DNA from: CAYJDR01 sp964368965
GTDB taxonomy: Bacteria; Chrysiogenota; Deferribacteres; Deferribacterales; Mucispirillaceae
Reading direction: 5' to 3'
Assembly: GCA_964368965.1 (NCBI GenBank)
Contig: CAYJDR010000016.1
Span: 1 to 43,143, forward strand
DNA length: 43,143 bases
Shown here: piece after piece, positions 7,410 through 16,472 of the stretch
How positions within the stretch are numbered: the first letter of the stretch is position 1
How the letters are laid out: each line of letters opens with the position of its first letter
Program-made: the position numbers and the translations under genes
Notes under the pieces: generated by a model
Told to the model about the DNA's origin: nothing
The model's database searches: none
What the model saw: only the letters and a program-made list of their open reading frames with translations

Positions 7410-8628
7410 TGAAATCGTATATGAAAGCTTAAAGCAGATTAAAAATTCACGAGTTCTTGTCGCTTTTTCTGGCGGTAAGGACTCGCTTGCTTTACTACAC
7501 TTCATTGTGCGACATAAAGACGAACTAGCACTCGATGTTCACGCATGCCACATAAACCATGGCGTACGTGATGAGGCTGATAGTGATGAAGCGTTTTGTA
7601 AACAGTTTTCTATTGAAAACGATGTGAAATTTACATCAATTAGTATAAAAGATGATATAAAAAGTGCAACAGGCGATAGTTTTGAAGCCGTTGCAAGAAA
7701 ATATCGCTATAATGCATTACAAACTGTTGCACATACTCAAAAAATAGACTATATTCTAACAGCTCACACATATAGTGACCAACTAGAAAGTTTTGTTATA
7801 GATATGTTTACGGGTGCTTCTGTATATACAATGCAGGGGATAGCGTTGAAAAATAATAATATTTTTCGCGCAATGTTGGGCGTAACAACTGAGCAAGTGG
7901 AAGATTATATCGCACAACATAACCTTACACCAGCTTACGATAAAACAAACGATGATACAAAATACGTCCGCAATAATATACGCAAAAATGTTTTGCCGAT
8001 ATTAGCTGAGCATGGTGGCAGTGCGTTTGAAAATAGCGTTATGCGCATACAGGCAGAGTCTCAAAGGCTGCAAGAATATATGCTTGAGAAAATTGCAGGC
8101 GTGGTTGACGTTAACCATAGCGACTATGCATTAATTGACAGGCGCATTTTTTTAGCTATGCACGCACTAGAGCAAGAATTTTTGTTGGGCAATTTGTTTG
8201 CAGATAAGTTTAGGTTCACTAAACAAAATATATATGAAGCACTTGCGCTTGTTAATGATAGTACCTCTAAACGCATTGATATGCCTAGTGGTTTTTGTTT
8301 TGAGAATTCCTATAACAGCATACGTCTGTTTAAAAAATGCTTAGTTGAGCCGATTTTTGTTGAAAAACAGACAGGAATTGGTAGAATAGAAATTTGTGAT
8401 GTGAAAATATCTTTTACAAATGATAAACTTTTAGCAAAACTAAATGTCAGATATAGAAAAACTGGCGATATGTTTATGGGTAAAAAGCTGAAAGATTTAT
8501 TCATCAATAAGAAAATAGACTTGTTTCTACGAGATAGGGCGATAGTTGTGGAACAAGATGATAAAATCATATGGGTGGAGTATATCTCGACCGATAATGA
8601 TATTATAATTAATAGGGAAGAGAGATGA
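7372..8628 (+). CDS. tilS: tRNA(Ile)-lysidine synthase
   Basis: A 418-residue PP-loop ATPase (SGGKDS at residues 33-38) of the TilS family. It attaches lysine to C34 of the tRNA-Ile that reads AUA, converting its codon and aminoacylation identity; the enzyme is normally essential. The family motif CHINHGVRDEAD and the HTYSDQLES helix follow the PP loop, and a C-terminal KLKDLFINKKI stretch corresponds to the TilS C-terminal domain. The ATG at 7372 gives a normal N-terminus. An in-frame TTG at 7348 would add eight residues and is less likely. The first 38 nt lie inside pgi, and the stop overlaps hpt (ATGA). Confidence 0.93.
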   Translation: MRYTKKTTNLSFNEIVYESLKQIKNSRVLVAFSGGKDSLALLHFIVRHKDELALDVHACHINHGVRDEADSDEAFCKQFSIENDVKFTSISIKDDIKSATGDSFEAVARKYRYNALQTVAHTQKIDYILTAHTYSDQLESFVIDMFTGASVYTMQGIALKNNNIFRAMLGVTTEQVEDYIAQHNLTPAYDKTNDDTKYVRNNIRKNVLPILAEHGGSAFENSVMRIQAESQRLQEYMLEKIAGVVDVNHSDYALIDRRIFLAMHALEQEFLLGNLFADKFRFTKQNIYEALALVNDSTSKRIDMPSGFCFENSYNSIRLFKKCLVEPIFVEKQTGIGRIEICDVKISFTNDKLLAKLNVRYRKTGDMFMGKKLKDLFINKKIDLFLRDRAIVVEQDDKIIWVEYISTDNDIIINREER

Positions 8629-9167
8629 GAGAAAAAGTTGATATTTTACTCAGCAGTGAACAGTTAATGACAAAGGTTTCTGAAATTGCTGAAGCTATTA
8701 CAAAAGATTACGCTGGCAAGTCACCTCTTGTTGTGTCGGTCTTAAAAGGTGCATTTATGTTCACGGCAGATTTAGTGCGTGAAATTGACTTACCACTCGA
8801 TATGACATTTATCACAGCTTCAAGCTATGGTAATAAGGCTATCACTAGTGGTAAAGTTACGATAGTACAAGATTGTGACGTCCCTGTTGAGGGCAGAGAT
8901 GTTATCATAGTGGAAGATATTTTAGATACTGGCTTGACGCTTTCACACGTTAGGCAACACTTTTTAAACAAAGGTGCTACGTCAGTTTCTATTTGTACGA
9001 TGATCAATAAGCCGTCAAGGCGCATAGCTGATATCAAGCCTGATTATTGCGGGTTCGATGTTGAAGATATGTTTATCGTTGGTTATGGTCTTGATTACGC
9101 TAATAGATATAGAAATCTTAAAGATATATGTGTTTTATCATTTTTGAATGACACGGAGGATAAATGA
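8625..9167 (+). CDS. hpt: hypoxanthine phosphoribosyltransferase
   Basis: A 180-residue purine salvage enzyme that converts hypoxanthine (and usually guanine) plus PRPP to IMP or GMP. The PRPP-binding motif VIIVEDILDTGLTL is at about residues 88-101, VSVLKGAFMF forms the early loop, and the FDVEDMFIVGYGLDY tail is typical of bacterial Hpt. The length fits the family. Starts in the tilS stop (ATGA) and overlaps ftsH by 4 nt. The tilS-hpt-ftsH order is widely conserved across bacteria, which supports all three calls. Confidence 0.95.
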   Translation: MREKVDILLSSEQLMTKVSEIAEAITKDYAGKSPLVVSVLKGAFMFTADLVREIDLPLDMTFITASSYGNKAITSGKVTIVQDCDVPVEGRDVIIVEDILDTGLTLSHVRQHFLNKGATSVSICTMINKPSRRIADIKPDYCGFDVEDMFIVGYGLDYANRYRNLKDICVLSFLNDTEDK

Positions 9168-11122
9168 ACAATAACTTATTCAGAGGCTTCGCATTATGGC
9201 TAGTTATAGCTTTAATGATGGTTCTTGTTTTCAACTTGTTTGAGACAAAAGAGCAGACTACAAAAGACGTTTCTTACACTCAGTTTATAGATAGCGTTAT
9301 TACAGATAATGTTACATCTGTTGTAATAAAGCAAAATAAAATTACTGGCGAATACGCTAACGGCGAAAAGTTTTCAACTTATGGCCCTAGCCAAGACGAT
9401 TCACTTATAGCCACGCTTTCAGAGCATAAAGTGAACATCGTAGCACAACCACCTGATAGCACACCATGGTATATGCAGTTCCTTATCTCTTGGATGCCTA
9501 TACTATTTTTAATAGCTATTTGGATATTCTTCATGCGCCAAATGCAAGGCGGCGGCGGTAGCAAAGCTTTCTCGTTTGGTAAAAGCAAAGCGAAGATGCT
9601 TACTGAGGATAGCCTAAAAGTTACGTTTAAAGACGTTGCTGGCGTTGATGAAGCAAAAGAAGAGCTTGAAGAAATCATCGACTTCTTGAAAGATCCATCA
9701 AAGTTCCAAAAACTTGGTGGTAAAATCCCTAAAGGTGTGCTTTTAGTTGGCCCTCCAGGTACTGGTAAAACTTTACTTGCTAAGGCAGTTGCAGGTGAAG
9801 CTGGCGTTCCTTTCTTTAGTATCAGTGGTTCGGACTTCGTTGAGATGTTCGTTGGTGTTGGTGCAGCTAGGATACGTGATTTATTCGAGCAAGGTAAAAA
9901 GAACTCGCCATGTATCATATTTATGGATGAGATAGATGCAGTTGGTAGGCACAGGGGTGCTGGGCTTGGTGGCGGACACGATGAACGTGAACAAACACTA
10001 AACGCATTACTTGTTGAGATGGACGGTTTCGATTCTAATGAAGGCGTTATCTTAGTTGCAGCTACAAACAGGCCAGATGTTCTTGACCCAGCATTGCTAC
10101 GTCCAGGGCGTTTTGATAGGCAAGTTGTTGTTGGTAAACCAGATTTAAAAGGTAGATTGCAAATCTTAAGCGTACATGCAAAGAAAGTGCAAATGGCTAA
10201 AGATATCAACTTAGAAGTTGTTGCAAAAGGTACTCCAGGGTTCTCTGGTGCAGACCTTGCAAACTTAATCAACGAGTCAGCACTACTTGCAGCACGTAAG
10301 AATAAAGATAAAGTTGAGATGTCTGACATCGAGGCTGCTAAAGATAAAGTAATGATGGGTACTGAGCGTAAAAGCATGGTTATCCCTGAGAAAGATAGAC
10401 TTGTTACAGCTTACCATGAAGCAGGGCACGCTATTGTTGCAATCATGACAGAAGGCGCAGACCCTGTGCATAAAGTTTCTATTATCCCACGTGGTATGGC
10501 GCTTGGTATTACTATGCAGTTGCCACAAGATGATAGGCACAACTATACGAGAGAGTATATAATCGGCATGATTAAAGTTATGCTTGGTGGCAGGATTGCA
10601 GAAGAAGTTAAATATAACAGCATGTCTACTGGCGCAAGCAACGATATCGAACGATTGACTGGCTTAGCACGTAAGATGGTTATGAGCTGGGGCATGAGCG
10701 AAAAGCTTGGCACTATCTCTTTCGGTAAACGCGATGAAGCTATCTTCTTAGGTAAAGAGTTATCTACTCAAAAAGACTATAGCGAACGCACGGCTGAAGA
10801 GATTGATGATGAAGTTAAGCGCATTGTCACTGAGTGCTACAATGAAGCAAGAGCTATCATAGAGCAAAACATGTCGCTACTTGATAAAATGTCTGAACTA
10901 CTAATGGAGCGTGAAACTATTGATACAGTTGAAATCCGTGAACTAGTAAAGCTATATGCACACACATATCCTGAATACTTTATGGAATCTACTGAAAAGT
11001 TGGAACATAAAGTTGAAGATAGCGAAAGCAAAACACAAGAAGACATTGTTGAAATCACAGTAGAAGCAAACGACGAAAGCGAAACAGCTAAGGAAAATAA
11101 AGAAGAAGAGAAAGACAAATAA
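9164..11122 (+). CDS. ftsH: ATP-dependent zinc metalloprotease FtsH
   Basis: A 652-residue inner-membrane AAA protease. Two membrane helices (about residues 7-27 and 106-124) flank a small periplasmic domain. They are followed by Walker A GPPGTGKT (196-203), the FVGVGAARIRDLF pore-loop region, the second region of homology ATNRPDVLDPALLRPGRFDRQ (seen as ATNRPD then RPGRFDRQ) and the zinc site HEAGH (418-422). The last 40 residues are strongly acidic and low-complexity. FtsH degrades damaged membrane proteins and, in E. coli, LpxC, tying it to LPS balance; whether that holds here is unknown. The start overlaps hpt, the stop overlaps folP by one base. Confidence 0.97.
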   Translation: MNNNLFRGFALWLVIALMMVLVFNLFETKEQTTKDVSYTQFIDSVITDNVTSVVIKQNKITGEYANGEKFSTYGPSQDDSLIATLSEHKVNIVAQPPDSTPWYMQFLISWMPILFLIAIWIFFMRQMQGGGGSKAFSFGKSKAKMLTEDSLKVTFKDVAGVDEAKEELEEIIDFLKDPSKFQKLGGKIPKGVLLVGPPGTGKTLLAKAVAGEAGVPFFSISGSDFVEMFVGVGAARIRDLFEQGKKNSPCIIFMDEIDAVGRHRGAGLGGGHDEREQTLNALLVEMDGFDSNEGVILVAATNRPDVLDPALLRPGRFDRQVVVGKPDLKGRLQILSVHAKKVQMAKDINLEVVAKGTPGFSGADLANLINESALLAARKNKDKVEMSDIEAAKDKVMMGTERKSMVIPEKDRLVTAYHEAGHAIVAIMTEGADPVHKVSIIPRGMALGITMQLPQDDRHNYTREYIIGMIKVMLGGRIAEEVKYNSMSTGASNDIERLTGLARKMVMSWGMSEKLGTISFGKRDEAIFLGKELSTQKDYSERTAEEIDDEVKRIVTECYNEARAIIEQNMSLLDKMSELLMERETIDTVEIRELVKLYAHTYPEYFMESTEKLEHKVEDSESKTQEDIVEITVEANDESETAKENKEEEKDK

Positions 11123-12306
11123 TGATTGATGTATGTTTAGTGACACCTGAACTAGCTAGGTTAAACGGCGAGCTAGAGCGCATTGGCGTTGATAGTTATG
11201 CTCGCAGAATGTCTGCAAAAGGGGTGCCACTAAATATATTAATCAGGGGTATAAAATCGCCAGCAGCTAATATACTCAAGCAAGAGTGCTTAGCTTCTGG
11301 CATGGATGCAGCCGTCGCACGTGGCGTTGTTGCATGCATTGTCGACACTTCAGACGTGTTAGTTATGGGCAGTCGCAATAGCTATACACGCCTTATTAAA
11401 CGATTAAAATTTCAGCCTTTCGGGCTAAAAGAAATATCAGAAAGAATTGAAGGTGTGCTAAAGGTAGGCGCACCTTCTTCTTTTTTAACAAAAGGTAGAG
11501 AGATTAGCCTTGAAAGCCCATTATTAATGGGTATCCTAAACACTACGCCAGACTCATTTAGCGACGGCGGAAAGTTCCAACAAGAAGATGCGATAAAAAA
11601 ACAAATCGACACCATGATCGAAGATGGTGCAGATATCATTGATATCGGTGGCATGTCAGCAAGGCCTCACTCAGAGCATGTTAGCTACACAGAGGAAATT
11701 TATCGCATTGAATATGCTCTGAAATATGCAACAGCTCAAAATATACTTGTGTCAGTTGATACTTGCAATGAACAAACTGTGAAATATGCTATAGATAATG
11801 GCGCTGATATTATAAATGATATTACTGGTCTTGAGTCTGATGTTATCGCAAACTATTGTGCAGAAGGCGATGTTGCCGTTTGTATAATGCATATGCGAGG
11901 CATGCCGCAAACTATGCACAGGCATACTGATTATAACCATGTGATATATGATGTTAAAGAATATTTCACGCAACGTGTACAAAAAGCGCTGGATATAGGC
12001 ATTAAAAATGAGTCTATTATCATTGATGTAGGCTTTGGGTTTGCAAAAACGCTAGAACACAACTATATCTTGTTGAAATATTTACAAGAATTTGCTATAC
12101 TAAATCTACCAATGCTTGTTGGTGTATCTCGTAAGTCAATGATTGGGCAAGTTGTTGATGCTACAGTTGAAAATAGGCTTACAGGTACAGTTGTCGCAAA
12201 TTCGCATGCAATCATGAACGGTGCTAACATTATCCGTGTGCATGATGTTAAGGAAGGTGCTGACACCATCAAGATGTGCAACCAAATAATGAGGGCCCAT
12301 ATATAA
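11122..12306 (+). CDS. folP: dihydropteroate synthase with N-terminal extension
   Basis: A 394-residue protein. Its C-terminal part, from about residue 130, is a full dihydropteroate synthase: MGILNTTPDSFSDGGKF, DIIDIGGMSARP, VDTCNEQT, then GFGFAKTLEHN, and near the end GVSRKSMIG. The reaction joins dihydropterin pyrophosphate and p-aminobenzoate, the sulfonamide target step. The first 120 or so residues are an extra domain found in folP of several deep-branching and delta-type lineages. Its role is not known to me, and it is not a fused FolK by motif. In the usual GGMSTRP loop, threonine is replaced by alanine here. Overlaps ftsH and cdaA by one base each. Confidence 0.92.
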   Translation: MIDVCLVTPELARLNGELERIGVDSYARRMSAKGVPLNILIRGIKSPAANILKQECLASGMDAAVARGVVACIVDTSDVLVMGSRNSYTRLIKRLKFQPFGLKEISERIEGVLKVGAPSSFLTKGREISLESPLLMGILNTTPDSFSDGGKFQQEDAIKKQIDTMIEDGADIIDIGGMSARPHSEHVSYTEEIYRIEYALKYATAQNILVSVDTCNEQTVKYAIDNGADIINDITGLESDVIANYCAEGDVAVCIMHMRGMPQTMHRHTDYNHVIYDVKEYFTQRVQKALDIGIKNESIIIDVGFGFAKTLEHNYILLKYLQEFAILNLPMLVGVSRKSMIGQVVDATVENRLTGTVVANSHAIMNGANIIRVHDVKEGADTIKMCNQIMRAHI

Positions 12307-13079
12307 TGCTGGAGACTTTACAAGTTTTACTCTACACAATATCGTTGAAAGATGTGATTGACGTCGCTATTATAAGCTTCGTGATTTATCGTCTCCTTTT
12401 ATTGTTAAGGGGTACACGTGCGTTTTATATGCTGTTTTCAGTGTTGTTGTTATTGTTGCTGCTTGGTGTCTCAGAAGTTGTGGGCCTTATGGTCACATCT
12501 TGGGTGTTGAATAACCTTTCTGGTTATTTGTTTCTTGCATTGATTATTCTTTTCCAGCCAGAGTTGCGCCAAGCGCTAGCATTTATTGGTAAGTCAAAAC
12601 TGTTTGAAACAACTACCACTATGAATACTAAATTAGCTGACGAACTTGTTCGCTCAGTTACATCGCTTGCAAACAAACAACTTGGCGCATTAATCGTTAT
12701 ACAGCGTAATACAAACTTGCAACACTATGTTCAGCTAGGCACAGAGATTAGCTCTGTTGTTAGCAAAGACTTGTTGCTTAGCATATTTATACCATATTCG
12801 CCGCTACATGACGGTGCAATCATCATCGAGGGTGATACACTTACGCATGCAGGTTGTATCCTGCCGCTTACTAAGCGTGTTGATTTATTGCAAATGTACG
12901 GCACAAGGCATAGGGCTGCGATTGGTATCACAGAGGAAACTGACGCCGTGGCTATCGTGGTGTCGGAAGAGCGTGGCACAATAGCTGTTGCGCTTAACGG
13001 TAATATATCTTCAGAACTTGATGCAACAATGTTGCGCGAAGTGCTTGAAGGTGTATTCAAATTAAAAAAGACGGATTAG
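12306..13079 (+). CDS. cdaA: diadenylate cyclase CdaA (c-di-AMP synthase)
   Basis: A 257-residue protein with three hydrophobic helices in the first 85 residues, then a DAC domain. The catalytic DGA is at 169-171 in SPLHDGAIIIEG and the RHR motif at 201-203 in GTRHRAAIG. It makes c-di-AMP from two ATP, a messenger best known for potassium and osmotic control. I use the ATG at 12306, which forms TAATG with the folP stop and has a GAGGG ribosome site. A start at 12276 would add ten residues inside folP. It is followed by cdaR and glmM, the classic conserved trio, in which CdaR and GlmM modulate the cyclase. Confidence 0.95.
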   Translation: MLETLQVLLYTISLKDVIDVAIISFVIYRLLLLLRGTRAFYMLFSVLLLLLLLGVSEVVGLMVTSWVLNNLSGYLFLALIILFQPELRQALAFIGKSKLFETTTTMNTKLADELVRSVTSLANKQLGALIVIQRNTNLQHYVQLGTEISSVVSKDLLLSIFIPYSPLHDGAIIIEGDTLTHAGCILPLTKRVDLLQMYGTRHRAAIGITEETDAVAIVVSEERGTIAVALNGNISSELDATMLREVLEGVFKLKKTD

Positions 13080-13083
13080 CATA

Positions 13084-13986
13084 ATGTTTAAAAATAGTAT
13101 GTTAAAAATATCAAGTGTACTCATAGCAATTTTGTTATGGGTTGTTGTTGCGACTGAGTCTATCATTTTGGTTGATGAGGAAATCCCTATCAAATTTAAT
13201 GGGCTTGAAAGAGGCTATGCAGCTGTTGCTGATGTCGCAAATGTATATATAAAAGCAAAAATATCTAAAGACAACAACGACGCTATAATAAACCAAAATA
13301 TAGCGCTTACTATTGATGTTGCTGATTTACCTATTGGCGAGTCGTCATACAAGCTTGATGCGAGCATGTTCACAGTGCCAAACGATTATGATATTATGGA
13401 GATTGTTCCTAAAAATATCGTTATAACTGTTGACCAAATTGTAGCAAGGCAAGTGAAGATAGAGCCAACATTTGAAAACGAAGTAGCGAACGGCTTCTTA
13501 ATTGACAAATATGTGCTAGACCCTGCAAACGTTGTTATTGAGGGTGTTTCAGCAGTTGTGAATAATATTAAGAGTGTTAAAACTCACCCGATAAACTTAT
13601 CACGTGTTAATGAAAACACTAGCTTTTCGATAGCATTAGTTAAGGAAGATGGGCTTGAAGAGCTTCAACCATCGAGCGTTGGTGTTAGGGTTACAGTGAA
13701 GCCAAATATTATTGAGCATAGTTTTAGTAATATTTATGTTTCATGTATGGGGTTGAACGATTCATTAGCTATGAAGACACTACCATTTATTGATACTGTC
13801 ACATTAACTGGCCGTTCAGACTTAATTGAAACCTTTTTAAATGAAGCGTCGTTTTTTGTGAACTGTGGCGATATAAAAAACGCTGGTGTATATACAAAGG
13901 CAATCAACTATCGGGTTAAGTCTAAAGATGTTAAAGTGACAGGCATGAGCCCTACAAAAATACAAATTGAGATAATAAAGAAATGA
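13084..13986 (+). CDS. cdaR: YbbR-domain protein, CdaA regulator CdaR
   Basis: A 300-residue protein with one N-terminal membrane anchor (about residues 7-27, typical ISSVLIAILLWVVV) and an extracytoplasmic region of tandem YbbR-like beta domains. Repeated phrases of the form VxPKNIxxxVDQ and LPFIDTVTLTGRSDLI are characteristic. CdaR binds and tunes CdaA in Gram-positive bacteria; here that role is inferred from the cdaA-cdaR-glmM order. It starts 4 nt after cdaA and overlaps glmM by 4 nt. The middle of the protein is AT-rich and divergent, as usual for this family. Confidence 0.87.
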   Translation: MFKNSMLKISSVLIAILLWVVVATESIILVDEEIPIKFNGLERGYAAVADVANVYIKAKISKDNNDAIINQNIALTIDVADLPIGESSYKLDASMFTVPNDYDIMEIVPKNIVITVDQIVARQVKIEPTFENEVANGFLIDKYVLDPANVVIEGVSAVVNNIKSVKTHPINLSRVNENTSFSIALVKEDGLEELQPSSVGVRVTVKPNIIEHSFSNIYVSCMGLNDSLAMKTLPFIDTVTLTGRSDLIETFLNEASFFVNCGDIKNAGVYTKAINYRVKSKDVKVTGMSPTKIQIEIIKK

Positions 13987-15335
13987 GAAAATATTTTGGA
14001 ACAGACGGCATTAGAAGCAAAGCTAATGTTGAACCAATGACGGCAGATTTTGCGCTTAAATTAGGCAGAGCAGCCGCTGGTTATTTTAAAAATAATGCAA
14101 CAACAAATAGAAAAATTGTTATCGGCAAGGATACAAGACTTTCAGGCTACATGTTTGAAAATGCGCTTGTATCTGGCATATGTTCAGTAGGTATTGATGC
14201 TGTCATGGTTGGTGTTTTACCTACACCAGCGATAGCGTTTTTAACACGCTCGCTTAGGGCAGATGCTGGGATAGTTATATCTGCATCACACAACCCTTAC
14301 TATGATAACGGCATAAAGTTTTTCGCACCAACTGGGTTTAAACTTCCAGATGCTGTTGAATTTGAAATCGAACGCATGATAGACAATAACGAGCCAGCAA
14401 TATCGGCTGATACTGTAGGCAGAGCAACACGCATAGAAACGGCTATCGGCAGATATGTTGAGTTTGTAAAAGGTTGTTATCCGAAGCATATCGACTTGCA
14501 CGGCTTGAAAATTGTTGTCGATTGTGCAAACGGTGCGGCATATAAGGTTGCCCCAATGGCATTAACTGAGCTTGGTGCAGAGGTTGTTGTATTAAACGCT
14601 AACCCAAATGGTATAAATATAAACGATAAATGTGGCGCAGTTTATCCTGGCGCAATGGCTAGGGCTGTTGTTGAGCATAGCGCTCATGTTGGTATTTCGT
14701 TTGACGGCGATGCTGATAGGGTTATCTTCGCTGATGAACTTGGCAATATCGTTGATGGCGATAAAATTCTTGGGATATGTGCTGTTGACATGCTTGAGGA
14801 AGGTATTTTGCATAACAATACATTAGTTGCTACAGTTATGAGTAATATCGGTTTTGAGCGTTCACTTAATAGCAAAGGTATCGAGCTTATCCGCTCACAA
14901 GTTGGCGATAGATACGTTATGGAAGATATGTTGAGGGGTGGCTATAACCTTGGTGGCGAGCAGTCTGGGCATTTGATTTTCTCAGACTATAACACTACTG
15001 GCGACGGACTAGTGAGTGCTATGAAGTTGCTAAGCATACTTGTTAAAACAGGTAGAAAACTATCTGAACTTGGCGACTTTATAGAAACGTACCCGCAAGT
15101 GTTGAAGAATATTTCAATACCTAAAAAAGTACCTCTATATGATTTACCAATAACTAGCAAGTTGATAAAAGATATCGAGGATAAACTTGGCGATTCTGGC
15201 AGGGTTTTAGTCAGATATTCTGGCACGGAAAACAAGCTTAGAGTTATGATCGAAGGTGTTGACCTAGGCGAAGTAAACGCATATGTTGATGAAGTATGCG
15301 AGTGTGTATTAAAAGAGATAAATAGTACGCTGTAA
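13983..15335 (+). CDS. glmM: phosphoglucosamine mutase
   Basis: A 450-residue enzyme converting glucosamine-6-P to glucosamine-1-P, the entry to UDP-GlcNAc for peptidoglycan and lipid A. The active serine is S102 in SASHNPYYDNG, the metal site is FDGDADRV, the sugar loop is GGEQSGH and the phosphate loop is RYSGTENKLRVM. The last motif has Tyr and Asn where most GlmM carry RPSGTEP; I recall a similar form in Campylobacter-type GlmM, so it need not be a defect. The N-terminus MRKYFGTDGIRS is canonical. It overlaps cdaR (ATGA) and ends the first long gene run. Confidence 0.96.
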   Translation: MRKYFGTDGIRSKANVEPMTADFALKLGRAAAGYFKNNATTNRKIVIGKDTRLSGYMFENALVSGICSVGIDAVMVGVLPTPAIAFLTRSLRADAGIVISASHNPYYDNGIKFFAPTGFKLPDAVEFEIERMIDNNEPAISADTVGRATRIETAIGRYVEFVKGCYPKHIDLHGLKIVVDCANGAAYKVAPMALTELGAEVVVLNANPNGININDKCGAVYPGAMARAVVEHSAHVGISFDGDADRVIFADELGNIVDGDKILGICAVDMLEEGILHNNTLVATVMSNIGFERSLNSKGIELIRSQVGDRYVMEDMLRGGYNLGGEQSGHLIFSDYNTTGDGLVSAMKLLSILVKTGRKLSELGDFIETYPQVLKNISIPKKVPLYDLPITSKLIKDIEDKLGDSGRVLVRYSGTENKLRVMIEGVDLGEVNAYVDEVCECVLKEINSTL

Positions 15336-15339
15336 AAAT

Positions 15340-15381
15340 AATATTAAGTAATATTAAAGCGGGTACATGCCCGCTTATTTC
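15340..15381 (+). terminator. hairpins between glmM and pdxJ (possible terminator or attenuator)
   Basis: AAGCGGG (15357-15363) pairs with CCCGCTT (15370-15376) across a 6-nt loop, followed by a weak U-rich tail (ATTT). Immediately before it, AATATTA (15340-15346) and TAATATT (15349-15355) form a second perfect, AT-only palindrome. The weak tail suggests partial termination at most. Confidence 0.55.
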
Positions 15382-15401
15382 GTTATATTGGAAGGTTAGT
15401 T

Positions 15402-16124
15402 ATGGTAAAACTTGGGGTAAATATAGACCACGTTGCAACACTTAGGAACGCTAGGGGAGGCATTGAGCCAAACCCAGTTGAAGCAGCACTTATATGCCAA
15501 AAAGCTGGTGCTGATGGCATCACTATACACTTACGTGAAGATAGAAGGCACATCAGGGATAAAGATGTGTATGATATAAAAGAGGCTATCAGCATACCAT
15601 TAAATTTAGAAATGGCGCTTGACCCTGAAATAGTGGAAATTGCATGCGATGTTTTACCTAACATGTGCACACTAGTGCCTGAAAAACGTGAAGAACTCAC
15701 TACAGAAGGCGGGCTTGATGTTATAACACATCTAGACGCTGTTAAAAACGTAACATCTGCACTGCAACAAAAAGGTATAAAAGTTAGCTTGTTTATTGAG
15801 CCAGACTTTGCCCAAATTGATGCGACAAAACAAACAGGTGCAGAATATATCGAGATACACACAGGGCGATATGCTGAATATGAAGTTGGTAGTGTTGAAT
15901 TTAAAGCCGAGCTTGAGCGCGTTGTAAAAGCAACAGAATACGCAATAAGTTTAGGTATATGTGTGAATGCTGGGCATGGGCTAAACTACCACAACACGCA
16001 AGATATTATAGCTATCGAAGGTATTGATGAAGTAAATATCGGACATTCGATGATATCTAGATCCGTATTTACAGGCTTGAGTGAAGCAGTAACTACGATG
16101 AAAAGCATAGTCACAGGCAAATAA
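15402..16124 (+). CDS. pdxJ: pyridoxine 5'-phosphate synthase
   Basis: A 240-residue TIM-barrel enzyme that condenses 1-deoxyxylulose-5-P with 3-amino-2-oxopropyl phosphate to form pyridoxine-P, the last step of the DXP-dependent vitamin B6 pathway. Signatures are GVNIDHVATLRNARGG at the N-terminus, HLREDRRHI, VPEKREELTTEGG and VNAGHGLNYHN, all fully conserved. A GGAAGG ribosome site lies 6 nt upstream. It is followed without any gap by acpS, a pairing also seen in E. coli. Confidence 0.97.
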   Translation: MVKLGVNIDHVATLRNARGGIEPNPVEAALICQKAGADGITIHLREDRRHIRDKDVYDIKEAISIPLNLEMALDPEIVEIACDVLPNMCTLVPEKREELTTEGGLDVITHLDAVKNVTSALQQKGIKVSLFIEPDFAQIDATKQTGAEYIEIHTGRYAEYEVGSVEFKAELERVVKATEYAISLGICVNAGHGLNYHNTQDIIAIEGIDEVNIGHSMISRSVFTGLSEAVTTMKSIVTGK

Positions 16125-16469
16125 ATGTTAGGTTGTGACATTGTTGATATAGATAGGATACAAAAGTCTTACGACCAATTTGGTGATAGCTTTGCTAAAA
16201 AGATATTATCTGTAAAAGAGATATCAATATTAGAAAAACGTAGCAACAAATGCGAATTTTTAGCTGGTAGGTTTTCAGCTAAAGAGGCTATCGTTAAAGC
16301 GATAGGAACAGGGTTTGATGGCAAGTTATGGTTTACAGATATCGAAGTGTTGCCGAACGAGCAAGGTAAACCAGTTGTATATATAAACGGCGCTGAGCAA
16401 GTTGGGATGGAGATATCAATATCACATTCACGCACGAGTGCTATGGCAGTTTGCATGATTAGGGGTTAA
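16125..16469 (+). CDS. acpS: holo-[acyl-carrier-protein] synthase
   Basis: A 114-residue phosphopantetheinyl transferase that loads the CoA arm onto acyl carrier protein for fatty acid and lipid A synthesis. The two magnesium-binding motifs GCDIVDIDRI (N-terminus) and AGRFSAKEAIVKAIGTG (about residues 46-62) are present, as is the ISISHSRTSAMA tail. The length is usual for AcpS. The ATG directly abuts the pdxJ stop codon. Confidence 0.94.
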   Translation: MLGCDIVDIDRIQKSYDQFGDSFAKKILSVKEISILEKRSNKCEFLAGRFSAKEAIVKAIGTGFDGKLWFTDIEVLPNEQGKPVVYINGAEQVGMEISISHSRTSAMAVCMIRG

Positions 16470-16472
16470 AAT

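Noticed and set aside
9379..10377. A long open frame (332 codons) on the minus strand inside ftsH
   Set aside because: It is fully antisense to a strongly conserved gene, has serine- and proline-rich composition typical of a shadow frame, and shows no motif.
15383..15862. Minus-strand open frame opposite pdxJ
   Set aside because: pdxJ is unambiguous, and the antisense frame has no homology I recognise and no ribosome site.
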